A DNA stretch of 18,984 bases from Clostridiaceae bacterium (GTDB lineage Bacteria; Bacillota; Clostridia; Saccharofermentanales; DTU023): NCBI GenBank assembly GCA_012511185.1, contig JAAZGN010000049.1:1-18984 (forward strand), in the 5' to 3' direction. The notes beneath the pieces are model-generated. The model was not told the origin of the DNA and did not search any database. It saw nothing but the letters and a program-made list of their open reading frames with translations. This document shows positions 1-7,479 of the stretch, piece by piece. Positions within the stretch are counted from its first letter, which is position 1. Every line of letters starts with the position of its first letter. Made by a program: the position numbers and the translations under genes.

Positions 1-1
1 G

Positions 2-652
2 GAGACAGGCGAGCACACGCTTTATTCGGTTAACATTACCGACCGGGCGGAAAAATTCAGGGACAATGCCCTGCGCGCCATCGAGTATGGGGCCAACAGC
101 CTCATGCTCAATGTCTACACTGCCAGCCACGGTGCCTTCCAGATGCTGGCCGAGGACCCCGACATCCAGGTCACCATCCTGGCCCATGTCGATTTTGTAG
201 GCGCCTATGCCGGCTCCACCTACACAGGCATCTCCGCGCCTCTGGTCATCGGCAAGTTGACCCGGCTGGCGGGCGGGGATTTCCAGATCAACGGTCATCC
301 CTGGGGTAAATTCCCTATCCCTTTCAAGACCTTCTACCGGAGTTTCAAATTCTTCACCCAGCCTTGGTGGCACATCAAGCCCATGATGTACGCCTGCTCC
401 GGCGGCACCACCCAGCTGGTGGTGAAAAACATGATCGACGCCCTGGGAACCGACATCATCCTGGCAGCAGGCGGCGGCGTGCACGGTCACCCGGACGGCA
501 GTCTGGCGGGTGCAAAATCCATGCGCCAGGCCATCGACGCGGCCGTCGAGGGCATCAATCTTCTCGAATACGCCAAGACCCACAAGGAGTTGATGCGGAT
601 GGCCGAGATGCTGGATCCGGACGTCTTGAAGAATTTTGATTTGATGAAGTAG
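2..652 (+). CDS. RuBisCO-like protein (form IV), C-terminal part, 5' end cut by window
   Basis: The frame is open from base 2, giving the last 216 residues of a protein of about 400; the N-terminal domain and the carbamylated-lysine region lie upstream. RuBisCO fold landmarks are visible in order: an ETGE segment leading into the barrel, ILAHVDF where RuBisCO has its active-site His, VIGKLTRLAGGDF (loop 6 lysine), ACSGG, and GGGVHGHPDG (phosphate-binding glycines). GVHGHPDG resembles the RuBisCO-like enolase MtnW more than true RuBisCO. MtnW converts 2,3-diketo-5-methylthiopentyl-1-phosphate in methionine salvage. The next gene is an MtnX-like phosphatase remnant 5 bases downstream, which fits that pathway. 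Other RuBisCO-like proteins act on different sugar phosphates, such as 3-oxo-isoapionate-4-phosphate, so the substrate stays open. Family assignment is firm; the MtnW role is inference. Confidence 0.85.
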   Translation, partial: ETGEHTLYSVNITDRAEKFRDNALRAIEYGANSLMLNVYTASHGAFQMLAEDPDIQVTILAHVDFVGAYAGSTYTGISAPLVIGKLTRLAGGDFQINGHPWGKFPIPFKTFYRSFKFFTQPWWHIKPMMYACSGGTTQLVVKNMIDALGTDIILAAGGGVHGHPDGSLAGAKSMRQAIDAAVEGINLLEYAKTHKELMRMAEMLDPDVLKNFDLMK

Positions 653-657
653 AGGCC

Positions 658-1144
658 ATGTACGAAACCATTTTGTTTCTGGATTTTGGCGGGACCATCA
701 CAAGCGAGGAAACACTGGAGGGGTCGATGCGGCTTTGCATCGACCCCTCCCCTAACAGGAAAAAGAACAGGAGTTGCGGGAGGGCAAGCGGACCCTGGCC
801 GATACACTTCATCTGGGCTTCAGCATGATTTCCTGCGACTGCATGGAAGAGATCAAGGCCCATGCGCGGCGCGTTCCCCTGCGCCCGGGCTTCGAGGAAC
901 TCCTGGATCTGGCAAAAGAAAAAGAAATTCCGGTGGTTGTCATCTCAGGTAACTTGAAACCCTGCATTGAGCAAAAGCTGGTGCCTTACAGGAACCGGCT
1001 GCTCGACGTCCACAGTGTGAACTGAACTCAGACCTGGTCTTTGCCAGGGACATCTTGGCAGTCATCCTGAGAAAAAGGGACCTTCCCTTCAAGCCATGGG
1101 ATGACTTCTATGACGTGGCACGCTGGATCAGCAGCTCCAAGTAG
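658..1144 (+). pseudogene. MtnX-like HAD phosphatase, frameshifted and internally deleted
   Basis: Three pieces of one HAD phosphatase lie in three frames. Piece 1 starts at ATG 658 (MYETILFLDFGGTITSEET) and reads to about 750. Piece 2 is in another frame from about 759 to 1022: RTLADTLHLGFSM, then RPGFEELLDLAKEKEIPVVV, ISGN, ending in a stop at 1023-1025. Piece 3 is in the third frame from 1022: LNSDLVFARDILA, ending WISSSK and TAG at 1142-1144. In the MtnX/phosphoserine-phosphatase-like family these come in this order, but the segment with the GD...D metal-binding motif belongs between pieces 2 and 3. It is absent, so roughly 60-70 residues are deleted. The nucleophile motif DFDGT reads DFGGT, losing the second catalytic Asp. 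MtnX normally follows the MtnW step in methionine salvage. The 3' end overlaps the opposing CYTH gene by 37 bases. Sequencing or assembly error could explain one frameshift but hardly all the defects. Confidence 0.8.
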
Positions 1145-1686
1145 GATTTCCGTGTAAGGTTCCTGCGGGGGACGCCCAAGTCAGCCATAAGGGAAAGCAG
1201 CCGGTCCCGGATGCTTTCTCTTTCTTCATCCGGGAGATCATCCGGGGCGATATATTCCAGTTCAACAAAGTGCCCCAGTCCCTCCACTTGATCAAGGCAA
1301 AGCGTGATTTTCTCATTCTTCCCCTTGCCCTGGTACTCACTGCGCTTCTTGTCGACGGTCAGGATGACGGTGTAGCCCAGGGCCGTCAGCATGGCCTGGA
1401 TTTTATCGGCATCACCTACCTCTGTTTCCAGTTCGACCCGGGTGTTGGACAGATCATCGATCTTGGGTCCCTTGTAGGTCAGCAGGGCCGTGACCTCTTC
1501 AAGTCCCTGCCGGCGGTTACGGACGCGGAGCGCTTCGTCCGTTTCTTTGAAATCACGATCAGGTGCCTGGTAATAGATATCGCGTTCTTCAAGGGTCCGG
1601 CGCAGGGAAAATTCTGCACCAAGTCTTTCTTTCAGGTGGGGGATTCTTTGAGGTTCAAGTCTGGCTTTCAGTTCGATTTCCAGCAT
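1108..1686 (-). CDS. CYTH-domain protein (CyaB/thiamine-triphosphatase-like)
   Basis: This is a complete 192-residue protein, the usual length for a single CYTH (triphosphate tunnel) domain. It opens with the signature ExExK as E3-I-E5-L-K7. It then shows the charged tunnel residues expected of the fold: LRVR (53-56), TYKGP (70-74), RVELE (84-88), KKR (113-115), and FVELEY (140-145). Family members bind triphosphates with divalent metal and include class IV adenylate cyclase, thiamine triphosphatase and inorganic triphosphatase; which applies cannot be read from sequence. The ATG is preceded by AAGGAG nine bases upstream. It is transcribed away from the DUF6054-like gene, from a predicted promoter at 1722-1751. 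Its 3' end overlaps the HAD pseudogene. Confidence 0.9.
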   Translation of the reverse strand: MLEIELKARLEPQRIPHLKERLGAEFSLRRTLEERDIYYQAPDRDFKETDEALRVRNRRQGLEEVTALLTYKGPKIDDLSNTRVELETEVGDADKIQAMLTALGYTVILTVDKKRSEYQGKGKNEKITLCLDQVEGLGHFVELEYIAPDDLPDEERESIRDRLLSLMADLGVPRRNLTRKSYLELLIQRATS

Positions 1687-1703
1687 GGGGTTTGTCTCCT
1701 TGA

Positions 1704-1721
1704 CGGGATCAGCTTATCCCG
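1704..1721. repeat. Inverted repeat at the CYTH gene promoter
   Basis: Arms CGGGAT (1704-1709) and ATCCCG (1716-1721) are separated by six bases. On the minus strand this lies immediately after the predicted -10 box, so it covers the transcription start. It could be an operator or a 5'-leader hairpin of the CYTH mRNA. The function is inferred from position only. Confidence 0.4.
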
Positions 1722-1751
1722 ATCATACGCTCCTTTTGGGGGCAAAAGCAA
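1722..1751 (-). promoter_or_regulatory. Predicted sigma-A promoter of the CYTH gene
   Basis: Read on the minus strand, TTGCTT (1751-1746) and TATGAT (1727-1722) are separated by 18 bases, a near-consensus vegetative promoter. It fires leftward into the CYTH gene with a leader of about 30 bases. Its -35 box is only four bases from the -35 box of the oppositely directed promoter. Confidence 0.5.
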
Positions 1752-1755
1752 CTGC

Positions 1756-1783
1756 TTGTTATTGAACGGTTAAGCACTATAAT
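1756..1783 (+). promoter_or_regulatory. Predicted sigma-A promoter of the DUF6054-like gene
   Basis: TTGTTA (1756-1761), a 16-base spacer, and a perfect TATAAT (1778-1783). The expected start near 1790 leaves a leader of about 40 bases before ATG 1829. The perfect -10 box argues that the longer reading from GTG 1784 is not used, because that codon would lie upstream of the transcript start. Confidence 0.65.
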
Positions 1784-1828
1784 GTGGCAAGAACTGGTCC
1801 GGGAGGAGCAGTTTGGAAGGAGGACCGG

Positions 1829-2182
1829 ATGGCCAAATATGAAAGGCAGTTAAGGGGAAACTTCGATACCTTGCTCAACCATCTGCACCAGGAGATTACC
1901 CGGGGAAGCATTTCTGCCAGCTATGAAGATGGCAGCGATTTTGCCATGGGGCCAACCCGGATCGCAGTACGTGTCTACGAGCGCTACAGCTGGTTCGGGG
2001 GGAACCGGGTCAGCCTGAATCTCACGGTCATGGGGGAGGGCAACCTGCTCTACGTCTCGGCCATTGCGTCCGGGGGGAGTCAGGCCATTTTTTTCAAAAT
2101 CAATACCTTCGGCGAAGAAGCGTTCCTGGATAAATGTATTGGATCAGTCGAACGCTATATAAAGCAGGCGGGCTCCTATTAG
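1829..2182 (+). CDS. DUF6054-like small protein
   Basis: A 117-residue soluble protein beginning MAKYERQLRGNFD. The start is fixed by AAGGAGG at 1817-1823, five bases before ATG 1829. Recognisable stretches are ASYEDGSDFAMG, AVRVYERYSWFGGNRVSLNL, IASGGSQAIFFKINTFGEE and a C-terminal helix. From memory this matches the DUF6054 family of Clostridia, whose function is unknown. It has no signal peptide, membrane segment or cysteine-based site. The alternating hydrophobic pattern in the middle suggests a beta-sheet. It appears to be its own transcription unit, with the acyl-CoA synthetase starting from a separate promoter 66 bases downstream. A weak hairpin (GCGGGA/TCCTGC) begins at the stop codon, with a T-run some distance later. 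Confidence 0.75.
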   Translation: MAKYERQLRGNFDTLLNHLHQEITRGSISASYEDGSDFAMGPTRIAVRVYERYSWFGGNRVSLNLTVMGEGNLLYVSAIASGGSQAIFFKINTFGEEAFLDKCIGSVERYIKQAGSY

Positions 2183-2247
2183 CGGGAAGATTCCTGCAGC
2201 TTGATACATTTTCCCTTCTTTTAAGGGCTTTGTTCACAGTTTGTTTC

Positions 2248-2277
2248 TTGACCTTGTCCAAAAGACACCTGTAAAAT
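2248..2277 (+). promoter_or_regulatory. Predicted sigma-A promoter of the acyl-CoA synthetase gene
   Basis: TTGACC (2248-2253), an 18-base spacer, and TAAAAT (2272-2277) in an AT-rich stretch between two genes. The predicted start near 2284 is about 34 bases before the ATG. No operator-like palindrome is obvious. Confidence 0.6.
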
Positions 2278-2317
2278 AAAAAATCAGCCTTATTAGAGAC
2301 GTAGGGAGGACTAACCC

Positions 2318-4099
2318 ATGAGTAAAGATATTTATAAATACCCCCTGGTTGAGGTGCGGGAGATCACGGATCTGCGCGACATGCTCCTCCAAAGTGAGAA
2401 ACTTTATTCCCACAAGACGGCTTATTGGACCAAAGACCCCATCGCCGCGCGCCAGATCGCGCCGCGATCCCAGGAGGCCCTGGAGCTTAAGATTGACCAT
2501 AAGAGGCCTTATCTGCCCATCACCTACCAACAATTCGCAGACGATGTCCGCGCCCTTGGAACCGGTCTGATGAAGCTGGGAGTGAACGACAAGAGCCGGG
2601 TCGCTATTTACGCCGAGACACGCTACGAGTGGTATGTGACCTATCTGGCAGTTGTCAACGGTTTAGCCGTGGTCGTGCCCCTTGACAAGGAGCAGCCCGC
2701 CAATGAAGTGGTTAACCTGGTGACCAGCTCCGAGGCGGATATTCTCCTCTTCTCCAAGAGTAAAAAAGAGGTCATCGACAGTGTCCGTGACCGGATCCCA
2801 GGCGTCAGGCACTACATCGGGTTCGATCTTCCTCAGGAGAATGAAACCGACCTTTACTTCTGGGATATCCTCCAGGATGGAGCCGAGGCGATCGAAGCGG
2901 GCGACACTGCCTATGATGCACTGCCGCTGAATCCTGAAACCATGCAGATTCTGCTCTTTACATCGGGGACGACCTCCAATCCCAAGGCCGTCATGCTGAG
3001 CCACAAAAATATCTGCAAGAACCTCATGGGCATGTGCTCCATGGTTAATATCGACGAAAATGACACCTTCCTGTCGGTCCTGCCCTTGCACCACACTTAT
3101 GAGTGTACCTGCGGCTATCTCTGTCCGCTTTACCGCGGCTGCTCCGTCGCTGTCTGTGAGGGCCTGCGCTACATCGTGCCCAACATGCAGGAGGCCAAAC
3201 CCACCATCGTCCTGGTCGTGCCTCTCATGATGGAGGCCTTCCACCGGGGTGTCATGAAGAAGGTCAAAAGCGATCCCAGGCTGGCCAAAAAGTTCAATTT
3301 CGGTTTAAAGCTGACCAAGGCACTGCGCAAGGTCGGCATCGATCTTCGCCGCAAGATATTTGATTCGGTCCATGAGAATTTTGGCGGCAATATCCGGCTT
3401 CTGATCGCTGGTGGCGCCGCCATCGCGCCCGAACTCATGGCCGACATGCAGGACTTGGGTTTCGGTTGCATCCAGGGATACGGGCTCACGGAATGCGCGC
3501 CCATCCTGGCCTTGAACCGTACACATTATTTCAATAACCGGTCGGCCGGCCTGCCTTTGCCTGGCGTAGACGTCAAGATCCTTGATCCGGACGAGAACGG
3601 TATTGGTGAAATTGCAGGCCGCGGTGACAACGTCATGCTGGGCTACTACAAAAACGAAGGGGCGACCCGGGAGGTCATCGATGGGGAGGGGTTCTTCCAC
3701 ACCGGTGACTTCGGTTATCTGGATGAGAACAACTTTGTCATCATCACGGGCCGCAAAGCCAATATCATTGTCACCAAGAACGGTAAGAATATATTCCCTG
3801 AAGAAATCGAGTTCCTGTTGACCCAGCACCCGCTGATCGCGGAAGCTGTCGTATCGGGCAAAGAGAGAAAAGATGGCGACAGCCTGATCCATGCCGAGAT
3901 TTTCCCTGATCGTGAGGCCGTCGACGAAGATTCCGAGCTGAAAGGCTTACCCCTGACCGATGACAAGGTCAAGGACAAGATCAATGAAGTGGTCAAAGAT
4001 GTGAATGCCGGTCTTATCAACTACAAGGCCGTGCGTTTCATCACGCTGCGTGATACAGAGTTCCCCAAGACGACAGCCAAAAAAATCATCCGCCACTGA
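2318..4099 (+). CDS. AMP-forming long-chain acyl-CoA synthetase (FadD-like)
   Basis: A complete 593-residue member of the adenylate-forming ANL superfamily. It activates a carboxylic acid with ATP to acyl-AMP, then transfers it to CoA. Motifs in order: the phosphate-binding loop LLFTSGTTSNPKA near residue 211, LPLHHTYE, the AMP-contacting GYGLTECAP near 387, HTGDFGYLDE near 460, GRKANIIVTKNGKNIFPEE at the hinge, and the C-terminal catalytic lysine region TTAKKIIRH. The length and the extended middle domain fit long-chain fatty acid CoA ligases rather than acetyl-CoA synthetase; the substrate is inferred. GGGAGGA at 2304-2310 supports the ATG. It has its own promoter and terminator and no fatty-acid genes beside it, so it looks monocistronic. 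The final domain carries an acidic insertion (DREAVDEDSELKGLPLTDD). Confidence 0.92.
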   Translation: MSKDIYKYPLVEVREITDLRDMLLQSEKLYSHKTAYWTKDPIAARQIAPRSQEALELKIDHKRPYLPITYQQFADDVRALGTGLMKLGVNDKSRVAIYAETRYEWYVTYLAVVNGLAVVVPLDKEQPANEVVNLVTSSEADILLFSKSKKEVIDSVRDRIPGVRHYIGFDLPQENETDLYFWDILQDGAEAIEAGDTAYDALPLNPETMQILLFTSGTTSNPKAVMLSHKNICKNLMGMCSMVNIDENDTFLSVLPLHHTYECTCGYLCPLYRGCSVAVCEGLRYIVPNMQEAKPTIVLVVPLMMEAFHRGVMKKVKSDPRLAKKFNFGLKLTKALRKVGIDLRRKIFDSVHENFGGNIRLLIAGGAAIAPELMADMQDLGFGCIQGYGLTECAPILALNRTHYFNNRSAGLPLPGVDVKILDPDENGIGEIAGRGDNVMLGYYKNEGATREVIDGEGFFHTGDFGYLDENNFVIITGRKANIIVTKNGKNIFPEEIEFLLTQHPLIAEAVVSGKERKDGDSLIHAEIFPDREAVDEDSELKGLPLTDDKVKDKINEVVKDVNAGLINYKAVRFITLRDTEFPKTTAKKIIRH

Positions 4100-4130
4100 T
4101 CGATCGAAATGACCTGATGGATCCTGGAAA

Positions 4131-4160
4131 AGGGGCTGTCTCAAAAATGAGAGAGCCCCT
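4131..4160. terminator. Shared terminator hairpin between convergent genes
   Basis: Arms 4131-4142 (AGGGGCTGTCTC) and 4149-4160 (GAGAGAGCCCCT) pair over 12 positions with one G-G mismatch and a six-base loop. On the minus strand the stem is followed by TTTT. On the plus strand only short T-runs follow. It lies between the acyl-CoA synthetase stop and the glnS stop, so it probably ends both transcripts, more strongly glnS. Confidence 0.7.
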
Positions 4161-4165
4161 CATCT

Positions 4166-5902
4166 TTACGCAGGCTTGTAGGAATCCTTGAGCTTGACTG
4201 AGCGGTTGAAGATCAGGTTTTCATCGGTCGTCTCATAGCAGTCATGAATGAAGTAGCCCAGCCGCATAAATTGGTAGCCGATGTGCGAGCGGTCTTCTTT
4301 GAGCCAAGGCTCGACATAGGCGTTCTCGATCACCACAAGCGAGTCGGGGTTCAGAAGATCATGGTAATCGCGTTGATCGTCGTCGGGCGACTCCACCGTG
4401 AAAAGATTGTCGTAAAGTCTGACTTGGGCTTTGACAGCAGTCGTTTCGTCCAGCCAGTGGATGGTTCCTCTGATTTTTTGGCCCTCACGAGCTGCCCCAC
4501 CCCTGGTTTCCGGGTCGTATTCGGCCAGCACTTCCGTGATCCTGCCGTCGCTGTCCTTGACGCAGCCGGTGCAATGGATGATGTAGCTGCCCCTCAGCCG
4601 CACCTGGTTAGCGGGAAAGAGGCGATAGTATTTCGGGGGAGGATCCTCTTCAAAGTCGTCGCGTTCTATTATGAGATGACGTGAGAATGTAATGTCGTGT
4701 TTGCCAGAGCTCGGATCTCCCGGAAGATTATCAACGGAGAAAGTTTCCACCAGGTCTTGCGGGTAGTTGGTGATGGTCAGCCGGATGGGGTCGAGGACGG
4801 CCATGGCACGGGGGGCCCGCTCGTTGAGGTCTTCTCTCAGACAGTGCTCCAGGAAGCGGATGTCGACCATGCTGGGCACCTTGGAGACACCATTTCGTTC
4901 ATTGAAGTCGCGGATAGCCCGCGGTGTATAACCACGGCGCCTCAGGCCGCACAGGGTGGGAAGGCGGGGGTCGTCCCAGCCATCGACCAAACCCTCTTCG
5001 ACCAGGGACCGCAGTTTTCGCTTGCTCATGACTGTGTAGTTGATGTCAAGACGTGCGAATTCAATCTGCCTTGTTTGAACGGGAAGCGAACAGTGGTCGA
5101 TGACCCAGTCGAAAAGGGGCCGGTGGTCTTCAAACTCAAGTGAGCAAAGTGAGTGGGTGATGTGCTCCAGAGAATCACTGATGGGGTGGGCAAAATCGTA
5201 CATGGGATAGATGCACCACTGGTCGCCTGTCTGATGGTGCCGGGCGTGCTGGATACGGTAAATAACCGGATCCCGCAAATTCATGTTGCCGGAACTCATG
5301 TCAATTTTGGCTCGCAGTGTGTAGCGGCCATCTTCGAACTCGCCTGCCCGCATGCGTTCGAAAAGATCCAGACTTTCTTCCCTGGGCCGGTTGCGCCAAG
5401 GGCTTTCGACGCCCGGAGAGGTCAGTGTCCCTCTCGACTCACGAACCTCTTCGGGTGTCTGTTCGCATACGAAGGCAAGGCCCTTTTGGATCAGCTCTTT
5501 TGCAAAGCCGAAAATTTCCTCAAAGTAATCGGAAGCGTGGAAGAAACGGTCATCCCAATCGTAGCCAAGCCAATGGATATCGTCCTTGATAGCCCGTACG
5601 AATGCCTCATCTTCTTTAACTGGGTTGGTGTCGTCCATGCGGAGGTTGCAAAATCCGCCGAAAAGCTCAGCTGTTCCAAAGTCGATGATGATGGCCTTGG
5701 CGTGACCGATGTGGAGGTAGCCGTTGGGTTCGGGCGGGAATCGCGTATGAACGGGAAGACCTTCTGACCGGCCTCCGGGGCCGATATCCTTTTCAACTTC
5801 TTCAAGGATGAAGTGTGAGATGGTGTTGCCTGTGAACGTTTCTTCCCTAGGGGTTACGCCCGTTACAAGGCCGGGCATCCGTTTTGTCTCTTTGTTTTCC
5901 AT
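4166..5902 (-). CDS. glnS: Glutaminyl-tRNA synthetase
   Basis: A complete 578-residue class I aminoacyl-tRNA synthetase that attaches glutamine to tRNA-Gln in the cytosol. It has FPPEPNGYLHIGHAKA with the HIGH signature at 64-67, the RMDDTNP segment, DQWCIYPMYDFAHPISD, and the KMSKS-equivalent VMSKRK near residue 291. The C-terminal half is the two-part beta-barrel anticodon-binding region of GlnRS, with no bacterial GluRS-type helical domain. RMDDTNP and HPISD separate it from GluRS. The ATG is six bases after the gltX stop, so the two are co-transcribed. Many Bacillota lack GlnRS and make Gln-tRNA by amidation with GatCAB, so its presence is worth noting. No defects are seen. Confidence 0.96.
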   Translation of the reverse strand: MENKETKRMPGLVTGVTPREETFTGNTISHFILEEVEKDIGPGGRSEGLPVHTRFPPEPNGYLHIGHAKAIIIDFGTAELFGGFCNLRMDDTNPVKEDEAFVRAIKDDIHWLGYDWDDRFFHASDYFEEIFGFAKELIQKGLAFVCEQTPEEVRESRGTLTSPGVESPWRNRPREESLDLFERMRAGEFEDGRYTLRAKIDMSSGNMNLRDPVIYRIQHARHHQTGDQWCIYPMYDFAHPISDSLEHITHSLCSLEFEDHRPLFDWVIDHCSLPVQTRQIEFARLDINYTVMSKRKLRSLVEEGLVDGWDDPRLPTLCGLRRRGYTPRAIRDFNERNGVSKVPSMVDIRFLEHCLREDLNERAPRAMAVLDPIRLTITNYPQDLVETFSVDNLPGDPSSGKHDITFSRHLIIERDDFEEDPPPKYYRLFPANQVRLRGSYIIHCTGCVKDSDGRITEVLAEYDPETRGGAAREGQKIRGTIHWLDETTAVKAQVRLYDNLFTVESPDDDQRDYHDLLNPDSLVVIENAYVEPWLKEDRSHIGYQFMRLGYFIHDCYETTDENLIFNRSVKLKDSYKPA

Positions 5903-5908
5903 GCTGTC

Positions 5909-7366
5909 CTATTCCTTACGTAAAAAATCCAGTACCCTGTCAAGACGCTCAAGCGACTCACTTTGGCCCAGGATAAGGGCTGTTTCAATGGCCCCGCCCG
6001 GGGTGACCTGTTGGGCGGCAAGGCCGGCGCGAAGCGAGCCCATCAATTGGCCTTTTTTCAGGTCAAGCGCCTGGCCCGCTTCTTCCAGTAAGTGGTCAAG
6101 ACCTGTCTCACTCCATTCATCTAAAGCTTGAAGCCTGGGAAAGATTGCTTCGAGAATGTATGCCGCCTTGTCGGCGTCGAGTTTTGCCCGCTTGTTGTAG
6201 AAGAGCTCCCTGGAAAGCGGCAGCCGCCCGGTCAGGAACCGGATCATAGCGGGGATGTCGGACAGCTTGGTCACGCGCGGCTGCAGGACTTCCGCCAGTT
6301 TGCCAGGATCGTAGGGCCTGTCTCCGAAACAGGGGTCCGCTATTTCCTGGACGCGCTTTTTCCAGGTGTCAAAAGGCATGGCGCGGATGTACTGTTCATT
6401 CATCCAATTCAACTTAGGGTATGAAAAAACTGCCGGCGCCTTGTTGATGCCTTCGATGCGGAAGATTTGCTCAAGTTCACCAAGTGAAAAAATCTCTTCG
6501 GTTTCGTCGCCAGGCGCCCAGCCGAGAAAAGCGATCATGTTGACGATGGCTTTCGGCAGGTAGCCGTCTTTGATAAGGTCGTCAAAACTGGTGGAACCGT
6601 GACGTTTGGAGAGTTTTTTGCCGTCCTCACCGACGATCAGGGGCAAGTGGACAAAATGCGGGATCTCCCAGCCCAGGGACTCGTAGAGCAGGCAGTATTT
6701 CGGTGTGGAGGAAAGGTACTCGGAGCCGCGGACAATATGGGTGATTTCCATCAAGTGATCATCGACAACGTTAGCAAAATTGTAGGTGGGGTAGCCGTCC
6801 GACTTGAGGAGGATCTGGTCTTCCAACTCCTTGTTCATGACCGTGATGACACCGTAGACATCGTCCGTGAAAGATGTCTTGCCATCAAGCGGCATCTTTT
6901 GCCGGATGGCATAGGCTTCGCCGGATCGGATCCGTTCCCGTGCGGTCCCGGGATCGATCCCCCGGCAACGGCGGTTGTAACCGAATGACTCGGTTTCATC
7001 AACATCTTCGTTCCCGGACACGGTTCCGGAGGTGCAAAAACACGGGTAGGCGTCACCCTGGGCGATCAGCTGCTCCGCATATTTCTTGTAGAGAGGAAGC
7101 CGTTCGCTTTGTGTATAAGGGCCGTTGGGACCTCCGATATCAGGGCCTTCGTCATGGTGAAGGCCGCATTGACTCAAGGTTCTGAAAATCACTTCGATAG
7201 CGCCTTCGACATAGCGCTCACGATCGGTGTCTTCGATCCGTAGGATGAACGCGCCGCCCCTGGACCGGGCGATCAGGTACTCGTAAAGGGCTGACCGGAG
7301 GTTGCCGATATGCATGATACCGGTCGGGCTTGGTGCGAATCTGGTCTTTACTTTCCTTGTCATCAT
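5909..7366 (-). CDS. gltX: Glutamyl-tRNA synthetase
   Basis: A complete 485-residue class I synthetase, standard length for bacterial GluRS. RFAPSPTGIMHIGNLR carries the HIGH-type signature at residues 18-22. RIEDTDRER follows, then a zinc-site-like CFC...YNRRCRG, the GSEYLSSTPK segment, and KKLSKRHGS near residue 252 as the KMSKS motif. The C-terminal part is the alpha-helical anticodon-binding domain of bacterial GluRS. With glnS directly downstream, this enzyme probably charges tRNA-Glu only (discriminating), which is inference. The reading starts with two consecutive Met codons, and the upstream GGGGAC is only a fair ribosome site. The 113-base divergent gap before the DUF5685-like gene shows no convincing promoter or T-box leader. 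Confidence 0.96.
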   Translation of the reverse strand: MMTRKVKTRFAPSPTGIMHIGNLRSALYEYLIARSRGGAFILRIEDTDRERYVEGAIEVIFRTLSQCGLHHDEGPDIGGPNGPYTQSERLPLYKKYAEQLIAQGDAYPCFCTSGTVSGNEDVDETESFGYNRRCRGIDPGTARERIRSGEAYAIRQKMPLDGKTSFTDDVYGVITVMNKELEDQILLKSDGYPTYNFANVVDDHLMEITHIVRGSEYLSSTPKYCLLYESLGWEIPHFVHLPLIVGEDGKKLSKRHGSTSFDDLIKDGYLPKAIVNMIAFLGWAPGDETEEIFSLGELEQIFRIEGINKAPAVFSYPKLNWMNEQYIRAMPFDTWKKRVQEIADPCFGDRPYDPGKLAEVLQPRVTKLSDIPAMIRFLTGRLPLSRELFYNKRAKLDADKAAYILEAIFPRLQALDEWSETGLDHLLEEAGQALDLKKGQLMGSLRAGLAAQQVTPGGAIETALILGQSESLERLDRVLDFLRKE

Positions 7367-7479
7367 TGGCGGCTGTCCCCGGGATGAAAAATCGCTTCCT
7401 CACAAATCAATCCTGATGATAACATAGAGAAGCACGAAAACTACCGTGGCACCGTTTGCCTGAAGGAGCAACCAAGCCC

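Noticed and set aside
1..652. True CO2-fixing RuBisCO large subunit
   Set aside because: The residues around the active site (ILAHVDF, GVHGHPDG, and an FTQPWWH segment) fit RuBisCO-like proteins, and the neighbour is an MtnX-like phosphatase, not a Calvin-cycle gene.
7367..7479. T-box-like string (GGTGCCACGG on the minus strand) upstream of gltX
   Set aside because: The core lacks the GGTGGNACC arrangement, the gap is too short for a specifier stem and antiterminator, and no terminator hairpin precedes gltX.
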